Shown here piece by piece: positions 18,213-26,400 of a stretch of 64,000 bases of DNA. The DNA comes from Telluribacter roseus (GTDB lineage: Bacteria > Bacteroidota > Bacteroidia > Cytophagales > Spirosomataceae), in contig NZ_JAFEUV020000006.1 of assembly GCF_017355915.2 (NCBI RefSeq), positions 62,001-126,000 on the forward strand. The letters are read 5' to 3'. The position numbers were made by a program, and so were the translations under genes. Numbering within the stretch: position 1 is the stretch's first letter; each line of letters begins with the position of its first letter. Below the pieces are notes generated by a model. It was not told the origin of the DNA. It did not search any database and was given only the letters and a program-made list of their open reading frames with translations.

Positions 18213-18935
18213 TTATAACAGCTTCATCGCCAGAGTGACCTGCCATGAGTTGAGGCGCTGACGTACAGTAGAAGAACTGCCACCTACCTGGTTCTGATTT
18301 ACCCGGAAAGCGGCGATATCGTTGAATGAGCCTTCACGGCGAACATCCAGGCTAAAGCCCAGGATGTCGAGTCCGGCACCAAACTGGTACCCATATACGG
18401 CCTGCGACATAGCATCGTTGAAGCTACCTGAGGTATAGTGTTCAAAGGCATCGCGCAGGCGCTGGTTATCACCGATGCGGAACGAAGCCATCGGGCCGGC
18501 ATTGATCCGGAGTGGTCCGCCCTTCAAACCAATCAGTATGGGTACATCTATATTACTGAAGGTGACGTTGACATTGCTGGTCTGAGGGGTTGGACCGCTG
18601 TTATCTACAATGTTGAAACTACCTCCCTTGGTCGAAACCAGTACTTCAGGCTGCACAAAGAGGTTTCGGCCGAAGCGGGCGTACACACCGCCTACAAATC
18701 CGGTACGGGTTTCGTAGCTTTCGCGCAGGTTGTCACGTACGACCTGTCCGTTGTAGCCCAGGTAGGGATTCCCGTTGTTGTCGTACCGGGTAGTCAGTAC
18801 TTCGCCCATGGTGAGCTTGGAAAGATTAACACCGCCTTTAATACCAAAAGCAAATCCTTTGGCCTGTCCGAATGAGAGTTGAGGAGCGACGAGGCATAGC
18901 ATGAGGGCCAGCAGCCCGAGATGAGTGTTTTTCAT
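18213..18935 (-). CDS. Outer-membrane beta-barrel protein (PorT/OmpW-like fold)
   Basis: Predicted small outer-membrane barrel of 240 residues. The signal peptide is cleaved after about residue 23 (SFGQ). The mature N-terminus GFAFGIKGGVNLSKLTMGE is typical of the Bacteroidota 'outer membrane protein beta-barrel domain' family (PF13568-like). It is followed by alternating strands and ends with a strand finishing in Leu (QVTLAMKLL). Its ligand and role are unknown. It stands alone and is transcribed away from radA. Confidence 0.82.
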   Translation of the reverse strand: MKNTHLGLLALMLCLVAPQLSFGQAKGFAFGIKGGVNLSKLTMGEVLTTRYDNNGNPYLGYNGQVVRDNLRESYETRTGFVGGVYARFGRNLFVQPEVLVSTKGGSFNIVDNSGPTPQTSNVNVTFSNIDVPILIGLKGGPLRINAGPMASFRIGDNQRLRDAFEHYTSGSFNDAMSQAVYGYQFGAGLDILGFSLDVRREGSFNDIAAFRVNQNQVGGSSSTVRQRLNSWQVTLAMKLL

Positions 18936-19126
18936 GGTTTTTTAAGATCTAATAGATGCGTTTGTTGAATAACGAAATGATCACTACTGCTTACATACCT
19001 GCGGCACCTTTTTTAGATGCACGATGTTAATAAAGTTTGTACTTTCAGGTGCTGATCCGTCCATATCTCATGAAGGTCAGGTATCGTACAGGTACCCCTA
19101 AGACAATTAAAAAAGTAAATACCCCT

Positions 19127-20494
19127 ATGGCTAAAGCCAAAAGTGCCTATTTCTGTCAAAATTGTGGTCATAACTCTCCCAAGTGGTTGGGAAAATGCCC
19201 CTCCTGCGGCGAATGGAATACCTTCGTGGAGGAGATAGTCGAAAAAGAAGATAAAAAAACGCAGGTAGCCTGGAAGTCTATCAGCATCGCCAGCCGTCCC
19301 AAAGCCATCAGAGAGATCCGCTACGAAGAGGAGCCCCGTATCCTTACGACCGACCAGGAGCTCAACCGCGTACTGGGTGGTGGTATCGTACAGGGAGCCC
19401 TGGTGCTGATCGGCGGGGAGCCGGGCATTGGTAAGTCTACCCTGATGCTGCAGATCGCCCTCACCCTTTACAATAAGCGCGTCCTGTACGTATCGGGGGA
19501 AGAGTCGGAGCAGCAGATCAAGATGCGCGCCGAACGCCTGGATACCAAAAGCGACAACTGTTTTATCCTGACCGAAACCTCTACCACCAATATATTCCGG
19601 CAGATAGAGGAGTTTCAGCCCGATGTACTCATCATTGACTCCATCCAGACCATGCAGTCACCGCTGATCGAGTCCAGTGCCGGTAGTGTGTCGCAGGTGC
19701 GGGAGTGTACCTCCGAAATCATGAAGTATGCTAAGGAAATGGGTACGCCCGTGTTCCTGATCGGACATATTACCAAAGAAGGCTCGCTGGCGGGCCCCAA
19801 GGTACTGGAGCACATGGTAGATACGGTACTGCAGTTTGAAGGCGATCGCCACACGACCTACCGCATCCTGCGTACGGTCAAGAACCGCTTCGGAAGTACT
19901 TCCGAACTAGGTATCTATGAGATGCTCGGAACCGGCCTGCGGCAGGTGACTAATCCGTCGGAGATCCTGATCTCACAGCGCGACGAGCCACTGAGCGGTA
20001 TTACCATCGGCTCCATGATGGAAGGCAACCGTCCGCTGAAGATTGAAATACAGTCGCTGGTGAGCGTGGCCAACTACGGTACTCCGCAGCGGAGTAGTAC
20101 CGGCTTTGATGCCAAGCGCCTGCAGATGCTGCTGGCTGTACTGGAGAAGCGCGGCGGATTCCGGTTGGGTATTCAGGATGTGTTCCTCAACGTGGCCGGT
20201 GGCCTTAAAGTAGAAGATCCGGCCATTGACCTGGCGGTAGCTACGTCCATTGTTTCTTCTTACGAAGACATCGCCGTTCCGGCATCCGTATGTTTTGCGG
20301 CTGAGGTAGGACTGGGCGGTGAAGTACGAGCCGTCAACCGCATCGACAGCCGTATATCAGAAGCCGAGAAACTGGGCTTCAAGAAGATCTATATCTCCAA
20401 GTACAACACCAAAGGGCTGTCCTTATCGGATTACAAAATAGAGGTAGTACCCGTAGCCCGCCTGGATGACTTGTTCTCGGAGCTTATGGGCTAG
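19127..20494 (+). CDS. radA: DNA repair protein RadA
   Basis: RecA-like, DnaB-type branch-migration helicase that assists homologous recombination; cytoplasmic. The ATG at 19127 (MAKAKSAYF) gives 455 residues; upstream in-frame codons are not conserved in the family. It has an N-terminal C4 zinc finger (CQNCGH...CPSCGEW), Walker A GGEPGIGKST, Walker B in VLIIDSIQT, the RadA-specific VKNRFGST motif, and the C-terminal Lon-protease-like domain without a catalytic Ser/Lys dyad. The gene converges with an orphan histidine kinase, with only 13 bp between stop codons. Confidence 0.97.
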   Translation: MAKAKSAYFCQNCGHNSPKWLGKCPSCGEWNTFVEEIVEKEDKKTQVAWKSISIASRPKAIREIRYEEEPRILTTDQELNRVLGGGIVQGALVLIGGEPGIGKSTLMLQIALTLYNKRVLYVSGEESEQQIKMRAERLDTKSDNCFILTETSTTNIFRQIEEFQPDVLIIDSIQTMQSPLIESSAGSVSQVRECTSEIMKYAKEMGTPVFLIGHITKEGSLAGPKVLEHMVDTVLQFEGDRHTTYRILRTVKNRFGSTSELGIYEMLGTGLRQVTNPSEILISQRDEPLSGITIGSMMEGNRPLKIEIQSLVSVANYGTPQRSSTGFDAKRLQMLLAVLEKRGGFRLGIQDVFLNVAGGLKVEDPAIDLAVATSIVSSYEDIAVPASVCFAAEVGLGGEVRAVNRIDSRISEAEKLGFKKIYISKYNTKGLSLSDYKIEVVPVARLDDLFSELMG

Positions 20495-20507
20495 GATAAG
20501 CCGGGGC

Positions 20508-21401
20508 TCAGGTAGTAGCAGCAGTAGCAGGCTTATGCTGGTACTGGGGAATGGCCACTCTGAATTCACTGCCTTTCCCCACCTCACTATCCAGCTCAAG
20601 CTGCCACTGGTGAGCATTGACGATCTGCTGTACGTAACTCAGGCCCAATCCAAAGCCTTTGACACTACTGGTACGGCCTATCCGGTAAAACTTCTGGAAT
20701 ATTTTGCCTTTTTCTTCGGGGGGTATTCCTACTCCGTTGTCGCGTACGGCTATAACATAGTTGCCATCCTGGTCGTAGGTATACACTTTTATATCCGGAT
20801 TTTCGGGGGAGTACTTAATGGCATTCTCCATCAGGTTGTGCAGCACATTGATCAGGTGATGGCGGTCTACTTTGGCCAGGGCCTGCTGGGCATGGCACTC
20901 TGCTTTTACCAGACCATTGTACCTTTCCACCACACTATCCACCAGGTCATTGAGCGGCGTGGTTTCCAGGTTTAGTTTTAGTGAATTAGCATCCGCCTGC
21001 GCTATGTTCAGTACGTTTTCGATGTGCCACTGCATACGCTGGCTTTCCTCCTTAATGATGCGTACGTACTTTTTAAGCTTGTCGGGATTCTGCATCACTG
21101 GCGGAGATACCAGCATATCGGCCGCCAGCCTGATATTGGCTACGGGCGTCTGGAGCTCATGGGTCATCTGGTACATAAAGTCCATCTGATGCTGAGAGTA
21201 CGAATTAGATCTGAGAGTATACAGGCCCAGTGCTGCCATGCCAAGGATCGAGATGAGCAGCAAGCCTACCAGTAATACTTGATAGTCAGATAGGTTAGAC
21301 TGAGAGTCAGGAGAAGAAATACCGCTTAAAAAAGCCACCACACAAAGGATAGCCACTACTCCCAGGCTAATAAATCCCCATGCCTCCTTCCTTAATTTCA
21401 T
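20508..21401 (-). CDS. Membrane sensor histidine kinase (orphan)
   Basis: Two-component sensor of 297 residues with two transmembrane segments (about 9-27 and 42-62) and only a 15-residue periplasmic loop, so a large external ligand domain is absent. HisKA has phospho-acceptor His81 in MTHELQTPVANI. HATPase_c has N-box HNLMENAIKYSP, DNGVGIP, FYRIGR and GFGLGLSYV. The arrangement matches small Bacteroidota kinases usually paired with an OmpR-type regulator, but none lies beside this gene. The C-terminal tail is Ala/Thr-rich and not part of the fold. Confidence 0.9.
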   Translation of the reverse strand: MKLRKEAWGFISLGVVAILCVVAFLSGISSPDSQSNLSDYQVLLVGLLLISILGMAALGLYTLRSNSYSQHQMDFMYQMTHELQTPVANIRLAADMLVSPPVMQNPDKLKKYVRIIKEESQRMQWHIENVLNIAQADANSLKLNLETTPLNDLVDSVVERYNGLVKAECHAQQALAKVDRHHLINVLHNLMENAIKYSPENPDIKVYTYDQDGNYVIAVRDNGVGIPPEEKGKIFQKFYRIGRTSSVKGFGLGLSYVQQIVNAHQWQLELDSEVGKGSEFRVAIPQYQHKPATAATT

Positions 21402-21568
21402 TAGCTACGTATGTCCGCGGTTTATAAATCGTTCGGCTAATATACGTAATTGATTATTTTTAACTCTATAAAGCACAGCAGTAAATTGGACTATTTAGTT
21501 AAAGGTAAAAAAATGGATAAATCAGGCACATCCGAGATAAAACGTACCACAAGCGTACCCCATACCTT

Positions 21569-21619
21569 ATGAAAAAAGCATCTTTTTTACTGCTGGCTGT
21601 GCTGCTTCTAGGAGACTGA
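21569..21619 (+). CDS. Tiny signal-peptide-like ORF or gene remnant (16 aa)
   Basis: ATG followed by a perfect secretion-signal start (MKKASFLLLAVLLLGD) and then TGA. It resembles a lipoprotein signal cut off right where a lipobox Cys would come. It may be the remnant of a small lipoprotein gene, a leader peptide ahead of the sigma-factor unit, or chance. It lies 19 bp upstream of the earliest possible start of the sigma gene. Confidence 0.25.
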   Translation: MKKASFLLLAVLLLGD

Positions 21620-21638
21620 GCGTACGATTTATGGCCAT

Positions 21639-22295
21639 TTGCAATGGTTATGCTATAAGGGTAACATTCAATTTTTTATCTTCTCAGGCAACCCTTTGAT
21701 CGATGAGTTCATTATTACCACGATTCATCCACAAGACGTTTTGATCACACTTTCCACCATTCATGAAGCCCAGAAGAAGAGTGCCCCGGCACAGCGGTTG
21801 CTTTTTAATACGTATGGAAAGGTACTTTTCAGGTTGGCGAAGCGGTATCTGACTGATCCAGCTAAGGCGGAAGACGCCGTAGCAGAATCATTTTATATCC
21901 TACTTCAGACGATTGATACCTGCTGTTTCGTGGCCATCCCTCCCTTTGAAATGTGGATGAAGAGAATAGTGGTCAATGAATGTCTGAAGATGATCCGAAA
22001 AGACAAGCGGTTTGATATACTTTCTTACCCAGTGCTTGAAGGTTGTATTGTAGATGATGAACTGATCGAGCATCTGACCGCCGAAGAAATATTCAGGCTT
22101 ATTGAAGAATTGCCGCTGGGCTACCGTACTGTATTTAACCTGTATGAAATAGAAGGGTACTCTCATGTAGAAATAGCCGAAATGCTTGGTATTAGCTCCG
22201 GTACTTCCAAATCACAGCTGAGTAAAGCGAAGGGGATGCTCCAGAAGAAGATCATTGATTTAAATCCGGCTTATGCAAAACGAAAGGTTATATAA
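21639..22295 (+). CDS. ECF-type RNA polymerase sigma factor
   Basis: Sigma-70 family extracytoplasmic-function factor, up to 218 residues. Region 2 includes FRLAKRYLTDPAKAEDAVAESF (DNA melting and -10 contact). Region 4 is the C-terminal HTH LPLGYRTVFNLYEIEGYSHVEIAEMLGIS followed by SQLSKAKGML. The start is uncertain: the frame opens with TTG codons (21639 and another near 21696) and has no ATG before region 2. The next gene overlaps it by 23 bp and encodes a likely membrane anti-sigma protein, so the two are translated together and probably form a signal-responsive pair. Confidence 0.87.
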   Translation: MQWLCYKGNIQFFIFSGNPLIDEFIITTIHPQDVLITLSTIHEAQKKSAPAQRLLFNTYGKVLFRLAKRYLTDPAKAEDAVAESFYILLQTIDTCCFVAIPPFEMWMKRIVVNECLKMIRKDKRFDILSYPVLEGCIVDDELIEHLTAEEIFRLIEELPLGYRTVFNLYEIEGYSHVEIAEMLGISSGTSKSQLSKAKGMLQKKIIDLNPAYAKRKVI

Positions 22296-22998
22296 CAAGA
22301 TCAGGCATATAGCTCATACGGAAACACCGAGTACTGAGGAATGGAATCCTGACAGGGTATGGGCTAAGGTAGAGAAAAGAAGGAAGAAAGGTGCGGTGTG
22401 GCTCTGGCTGCCCGTTGCTGCCGCGTCTGTATTAGTAGTACTTGGGCTATTTATTGGACTGTCAGATGATCGAAATGAGAGCCTCGTTATAGTTTCAAAA
22501 GCAGATAAAGTAATTCCAATTCAACCTCTACCTTCCGTAGCGCTACCCATTCAGAAAGGCGTGGAAGTAGTTCAAAAAAGGGATCAGGAGCAGCTTGAAC
22601 CGAAAGAGAACCTTATTGCCAATCCCTTTTCCGAAGGTACTGAGCCCCTAAGTACGGACACCGCTATGGAGAGTCTACCGGCTGAGGAAGTAGGTACGGC
22701 AGAAGTTACCTTGGCAATTACAGATACAGTGAAGCTGGAACAACCTGATGCGACTAGCCTGGAACAAACAACCGAAAGAGTACTGGTGGCCTACATTTCT
22801 ATTCCTGAACAAAGAAGTGAAGAGCTATCGGCGCTGCGCCAGATGTATGATCAGGTGAAGCAAGACCGGGAAGCTCGTAAAATGCGTACGAGGCTAAGCG
22901 TGACTGGCCGGAAACCTAGTTTATGGTCTTTTGTCCATCATAGTTTTGTTGAATATCCTTCGTATGTCAAACCCGTATATGCACCAACTAATAAATAA
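22273..22998 (+). CDS. Single-TM protein, probable anti-sigma factor
   Basis: Membrane protein of 241 residues. It has a short cytoplasmic N-terminal helical part (1-40, including EEWNPDRVWAKVEKRRKK), one transmembrane segment (about 41-63), and a Pro/Glu/Thr-rich periplasmic stretch ending in a basic region. The layout (cytoplasmic segment that could hold a sigma factor, TM, periplasmic domain) and the 23-bp overlap with the ECF sigma gene point to an anti-sigma role. It lacks a recognisable FecR or zinc anti-sigma motif. The function is therefore inferred from context. Confidence 0.6.
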   Translation: MQNERLYNKIRHIAHTETPSTEEWNPDRVWAKVEKRRKKGAVWLWLPVAAASVLVVLGLFIGLSDDRNESLVIVSKADKVIPIQPLPSVALPIQKGVEVVQKRDQEQLEPKENLIANPFSEGTEPLSTDTAMESLPAEEVGTAEVTLAITDTVKLEQPDATSLEQTTERVLVAYISIPEQRSEELSALRQMYDQVKQDREARKMRTRLSVTGRKPSLWSFVHHSFVEYPSYVKPVYAPTNK

Positions 22999-23046
22999 TA
23001 CATTCTCCTATCAGAGAGCCTCTAACAGTTACTAACCTTTTTAACC

Positions 23047-24114
23047 ATGCACGTACTTCTCCTATCCATTGGGGCGCTCCTGACGTCCCTCTCTGGCCCT
23101 GCTTTGCCCGACACCATCATCCTGAATGCCGGAAAGAACAGCAAAGTCATCTTCTACGGCAAGTCCGCACAGGATCTCAAGGACCTGGAAAAGCTTGATC
23201 TCAACAAGATACTTAAGGAACTCAATGAAAAGCAAAGCCGTACGGATTCAGTACCGAGGCAGCAGGTGGTCATGGATGGGGACAACTTTATGACTCCTCA
23301 GCTCCCCAAAGATCTGGTATGGGTACAGAAGTACCTTGCAAATACCTTTCTGAACCTCCACATAGGTACCGGAGTACACATCAACCGATACGTATTTTAT
23401 CAGCCACCCTCTGCTTTGTTAGATCACCCTACGGCGCAGTTATCCACCGAAATCGTCCTGCGCAATCCGTTCACAAGCAGTCTGTCAGTAGTTCATGATG
23501 CCAGATTTGTTGACCGGCCCAAGTTTGCCGTTGCCTTGCGCTATGGTGTTGGGGTTGGATTTGCTATGCAAAGGTATTTGCATTGGAACCTTCTGCAATC
23601 AGCCCCATCCGACTATCCAAACGAAGTTGTTAATCGGGCTTGGGATCTTTTAAGGAAAGAAAAAGTCACGCCCTTACAGTCTGATTTTAACTCATTTCAG
23701 ACGTTTTTCCAGCTTTCGCCTAAGATTTCTGTGAAGAACAAAAAAGGCCTATCCACATTTTACCTTAGCCTGGGTGCGAGATTAAATTATAATAGAAATT
23801 ATGAAAGCATTAACCCCGCGGGATATGCTAGTACTCTATCTGTAAATTCATCAAAAGGAGGGCATCACAGGAGCAAGGGGCCAATCATTACAGGTGGCGG
23901 TTATGGGGTGTATAGTGCAGATAAAGCTTATAGCATCAGTTATATAGCGGAGTTAGGCTACAAGGCGATAGGGGTTTTCTTTGCTTATAACTCTGACTAT
24001 CTTCCCCTCCATACCCGGACATTAGGTAGCAATGTCAGAACAGATTCAGGCTTTACAGCAGGACAGCAAGGTAAGCTTGGCTATGCTTCCTTTGGCATCA
24101 GACTAGGCCGCTAG
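23047..24114 (+). CDS. Envelope protein, probable outer-membrane beta barrel
   Basis: Protein of 355 residues with an N-terminal signal-like segment (1-18) and a mature start PDTIILNAGKNSKVIFYGKS. A charged helical stretch follows (about 40-65, LKDLEKLDLNKILKELNEKQ). From about 105 there are alternating aromatic beta strands ending in SFGIRLGR, as in an outer-membrane barrel. No named family was recognised. It follows the sigma/anti-sigma pair by about 50 bp on the same strand, so it may be part of that unit and its target. Confidence 0.55.
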   Translation: MHVLLLSIGALLTSLSGPALPDTIILNAGKNSKVIFYGKSAQDLKDLEKLDLNKILKELNEKQSRTDSVPRQQVVMDGDNFMTPQLPKDLVWVQKYLANTFLNLHIGTGVHINRYVFYQPPSALLDHPTAQLSTEIVLRNPFTSSLSVVHDARFVDRPKFAVALRYGVGVGFAMQRYLHWNLLQSAPSDYPNEVVNRAWDLLRKEKVTPLQSDFNSFQTFFQLSPKISVKNKKGLSTFYLSLGARLNYNRNYESINPAGYASTLSVNSSKGGHHRSKGPIITGGGYGVYSADKAYSISYIAELGYKAIGVFFAYNSDYLPLHTRTLGSNVRTDSGFTAGQQGKLGYASFGIRLGR

Positions 24115-24194
24115 TACAAGGTACATTGCATTGTATCATCTATTTACCATCGCATACATACCAAGAAGTCACATTCTTCAAATTATTCCTTTCT

Positions 24195-24725
24195 ATGAAA
24201 AATTACTTGCTATTAGTAGCCCTCCTGCTTCCTATATACAACTGGGCTCAATCACCTGCAGAGGCGCAGTGGGCAGAAAAGGGGCAGAGGCAGATTGGAA
24301 TACGTACAGGAGCAGGTGTGAATACCCGTACCGGCTTCCTCAGAGCTACACCCTACGGCAATTATTTTCTAACGGAGCGCTGGGCACTCAGAGCGGAAGG
24401 TCGCTATGAACTCTACGGCCCTAACGGGAGCTGGTATATGGGAGCAGGCTTGGCTACCCGATACCACTTTCTAAAAATTTACGGGTTTTCCATGTATGCC
24501 CAGGCTGGCTACTTTTATGGATTTGAGAAAGAAAGAAAACGTGAGTTTCTTTTTAGTTGGTCCAAAATGATTACTGAGAGGTACAACTACGGGATGCTAA
24601 ATCTGGGGGTAGGAGCGCAGTATCGATTAGGCTCCCGCTGGTTTATCAATGGACAGGTGGAAAAAAACATCTCCCGATTCGACAATAGCAACGTCACCTT
24701 AGGTGTAGGCTTCCGGATCAGGTAG
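24195..24725 (+). CDS. Outer-membrane beta-barrel protein (176 aa)
   Basis: Small barrel protein. The ATG at 24195 opens a clean Sec signal peptide (MKNYLLLVALLLPIYNWAQ); the frame extends upstream without a signal, so the internal start is preferred. The mature part has a repeated strand pattern with GIRTGAGVNTRTGF, ERWALRAEGRYELYG, GLATRYHFL and GVGAQYRLGSRWFINGQVEKN, and ends in GVGFRIR. This is typical of OmpA-like or PF13568 barrels of about eight strands. It is the last gene of the sigma-factor cluster on this strand. Confidence 0.72.
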   Translation: MKNYLLLVALLLPIYNWAQSPAEAQWAEKGQRQIGIRTGAGVNTRTGFLRATPYGNYFLTERWALRAEGRYELYGPNGSWYMGAGLATRYHFLKIYGFSMYAQAGYFYGFEKERKREFLFSWSKMITERYNYGMLNLGVGAQYRLGSRWFINGQVEKNISRFDNSNVTLGVGFRIR

Positions 24726-24810
24726 GCTTTCTCAGTGGGTATGTAACAGGTATAAGTAGTCGTAGCCATTAGTTCTCTTTATACCTCTGAATTAAGACAA
24801 CGACTACCCC

Positions 24811-25698
24811 ATGACCCCCAACTTTACCCGCCGTACCTTTATCAAGTCCTCCATTGGTTTGGCCGCCGCTACTACGTTGACCTTACCTGAAACCAGCGAA
24901 GTACTTAATGTGGGGCAGGTGATTGACCGCATCAAGGCCAACGTAGGAATACCCTGGCGGGAGCAGACGGTGGATAACCTCATCGTGGGCACGCGGGAAC
25001 AGGAGGTAAAGGGCATCGCTACCGTGATGATGGCGACGCTGGAAGTACTGCAGAAGGCCGCGGCAAAGGGGCTGAACATGGTCGTTACGCACGAGCCAAC
25101 CTACTACTCGCACCAGGACCGGATCGAGCCGGTACAGCAGGACCCGCTGTTCCAGCACAAGCGCGATTTTCTGGAAAAGAATGGGATGGCCGTTTTCCAC
25201 TTCCACGACCACTGGCACGGACGCAAGCCCGACGGTATTGCCACGGGAATGATCCGGGAGCTGGGCTGGGAGAAGTACAACGACCCGGAGCAGCTCCGAC
25301 TCTTTCACTTTGAGAATATGACCCTGGCTCAGCTGGCCCGGAGCGTGGAGAAAAAGCTGGGTATCCGAACCATGCGGGTACTCGGCGACCCTGACCTGCC
25401 GGTGAAGCGGCTCATGGCCAGCTGGGGCAACGTGAGCCTGTTTCCGGGAGTGCCGTTCCTGGCGCAGGCCGATGCCCTAATCATCGGCGAGACCAACGAG
25501 TGGGAACTGGTCGAGTACGTACAGGATGCCATCGCGTCGGGTCAGAAGAAGGGGCTGATCATCATGGGGCACGTGGTATCCGAGCAGGCGGGTATGAAGT
25601 ACGCCGCCGACTGGCTGAAGGGCTTCATCAAGGAAGTACCTGTCCAGTACATCGCCATCAGGGAGCCCTTCTGGCGCCCCGGTCAGCCGGTGAAGTAA
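24811..25698 (+). CDS. NIF3/DUF34 dinuclear-metal protein with Tat-type signal
   Basis: Member of the NIF3-like dinuclear metal-centre family, 295 residues. The N-terminus TRRTFIKSSIGLAAATTLTL is a twin-arginine signal, so this copy is probably exported to the periplasm. Most NIF3 proteins are cytoplasmic and of unknown function. Family motifs are MVVTHEP (metal ligands, with Glu where many members have a second His) and, near the C-terminus, IIMGHVVSEQAGM with His and Glu ligands. The middle holds HFHDHWHGRKPDG. It is not in an evident operon; the following gene is on the other strand. Confidence 0.82.
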   Translation: MTPNFTRRTFIKSSIGLAAATTLTLPETSEVLNVGQVIDRIKANVGIPWREQTVDNLIVGTREQEVKGIATVMMATLEVLQKAAAKGLNMVVTHEPTYYSHQDRIEPVQQDPLFQHKRDFLEKNGMAVFHFHDHWHGRKPDGIATGMIRELGWEKYNDPEQLRLFHFENMTLAQLARSVEKKLGIRTMRVLGDPDLPVKRLMASWGNVSLFPGVPFLAQADALIIGETNEWELVEYVQDAIASGQKKGLIIMGHVVSEQAGMKYAADWLKGFIKEVPVQYIAIREPFWRPGQPVK

Positions 25699-25713
25699 GT
25701 ACTTTGGTTTTAC

Positions 25714-26076
25714 TTACTGGTTCGACAATCTGTCCAGCGCTTCTGAGGTGGACGCCACAAAATTGATTTGCCTCTGCTTATTACTTTCAAATATAAAGTC
25801 CCTGATGCTTTTGCTTTGGTACGCCGTAAAATCACCCACGATGGCTAAGCGGACCCGGTAGTTGGAGAACTTCTGGAGTACTTCGCCGGCTATACCGTTT
25901 TTCAGGTCAAAGAAGTCGGGTGTAATGTTCTTTTCGTGCACAATGATACTATCAAAGCCCTGGTAGTACAGGTTCCCCAGCAGGTCCAGTCCATCGGCTG
26001 CTTTGGCAATCACTATGTCTTCTGAAATGACCTCCGCTATGTCGGTCTGGTTCACGTGGTGCTTTTCTACTTTCAT
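25714..26076 (-). CDS. DUF4180 domain protein
   Basis: Cytoplasmic protein; the ATG at 26076 gives 120 residues. The sequence fits the DUF4180 pattern throughout: an early VISEDIVIAKAADGLDLLGNLYYQGFD, then HEKNITPDFFDLKNGIAGE, and the strongly conserved end KFSNYRVRLAIVGDF with YQSKSIRDFIFESNK. The family is found in single copies across Bacteroidota and Firmicutes and has no known role. A 14-residue upstream extension to 26118 is possible but unlikely. It converges tightly with the NIF3 gene (15 bp between). Confidence 0.85.
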   Translation of the reverse strand: MKVEKHHVNQTDIAEVISEDIVIAKAADGLDLLGNLYYQGFDSIIVHEKNITPDFFDLKNGIAGEVLQKFSNYRVRLAIVGDFTAYQSKSIRDFIFESNKQRQINFVASTSEALDRLSNQ

Positions 26077-26313
26077 CTTCTGATATATTATAATGTCTTT
26101 CAGGTAATTTTCTGGCACGAAGATAGCTGATCACTTACAAGCCGGACTACTGGCAAAGGATGAGTGGTAAGCTGCTTTTTCGAATGGTTGATCAGGTGCA
26201 ACAGCCTCCTGTGGCTTACTGGCTTTACTATCTTCATCCTCCCTTTTGGCGTTTTCATACACTAAATAGGCGAACTGAGTACAAATGGATTAGCCGGTCA
26301 GATAGTGCTGGGC

Positions 26314-26321
26314 TACCTTTG
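26314..26321 (+). promoter_or_regulatory. Candidate -7 element for the serine hydrolase gene
   Basis: TACCTTTG matches TAnnTTTG perfectly, about 80 bp upstream of the ATG at 26401. The rest of the gap 26077-26400 shows no convincing gene. Confidence 0.4.
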
Positions 26322-26400
26322 TCGTATAAGAATTCGCAGCAGACTATTAGCCATGACAAGTTATCTGCGAATAAGCCATGAAAGATTAACTACAAAGAAA

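Noticed and set aside
26160-26381. 73-codon plus-strand ORF upstream of the serine hydrolase
   Set aside because: No signal, motif or start context, and it overlaps the likely promoter region of the next gene.
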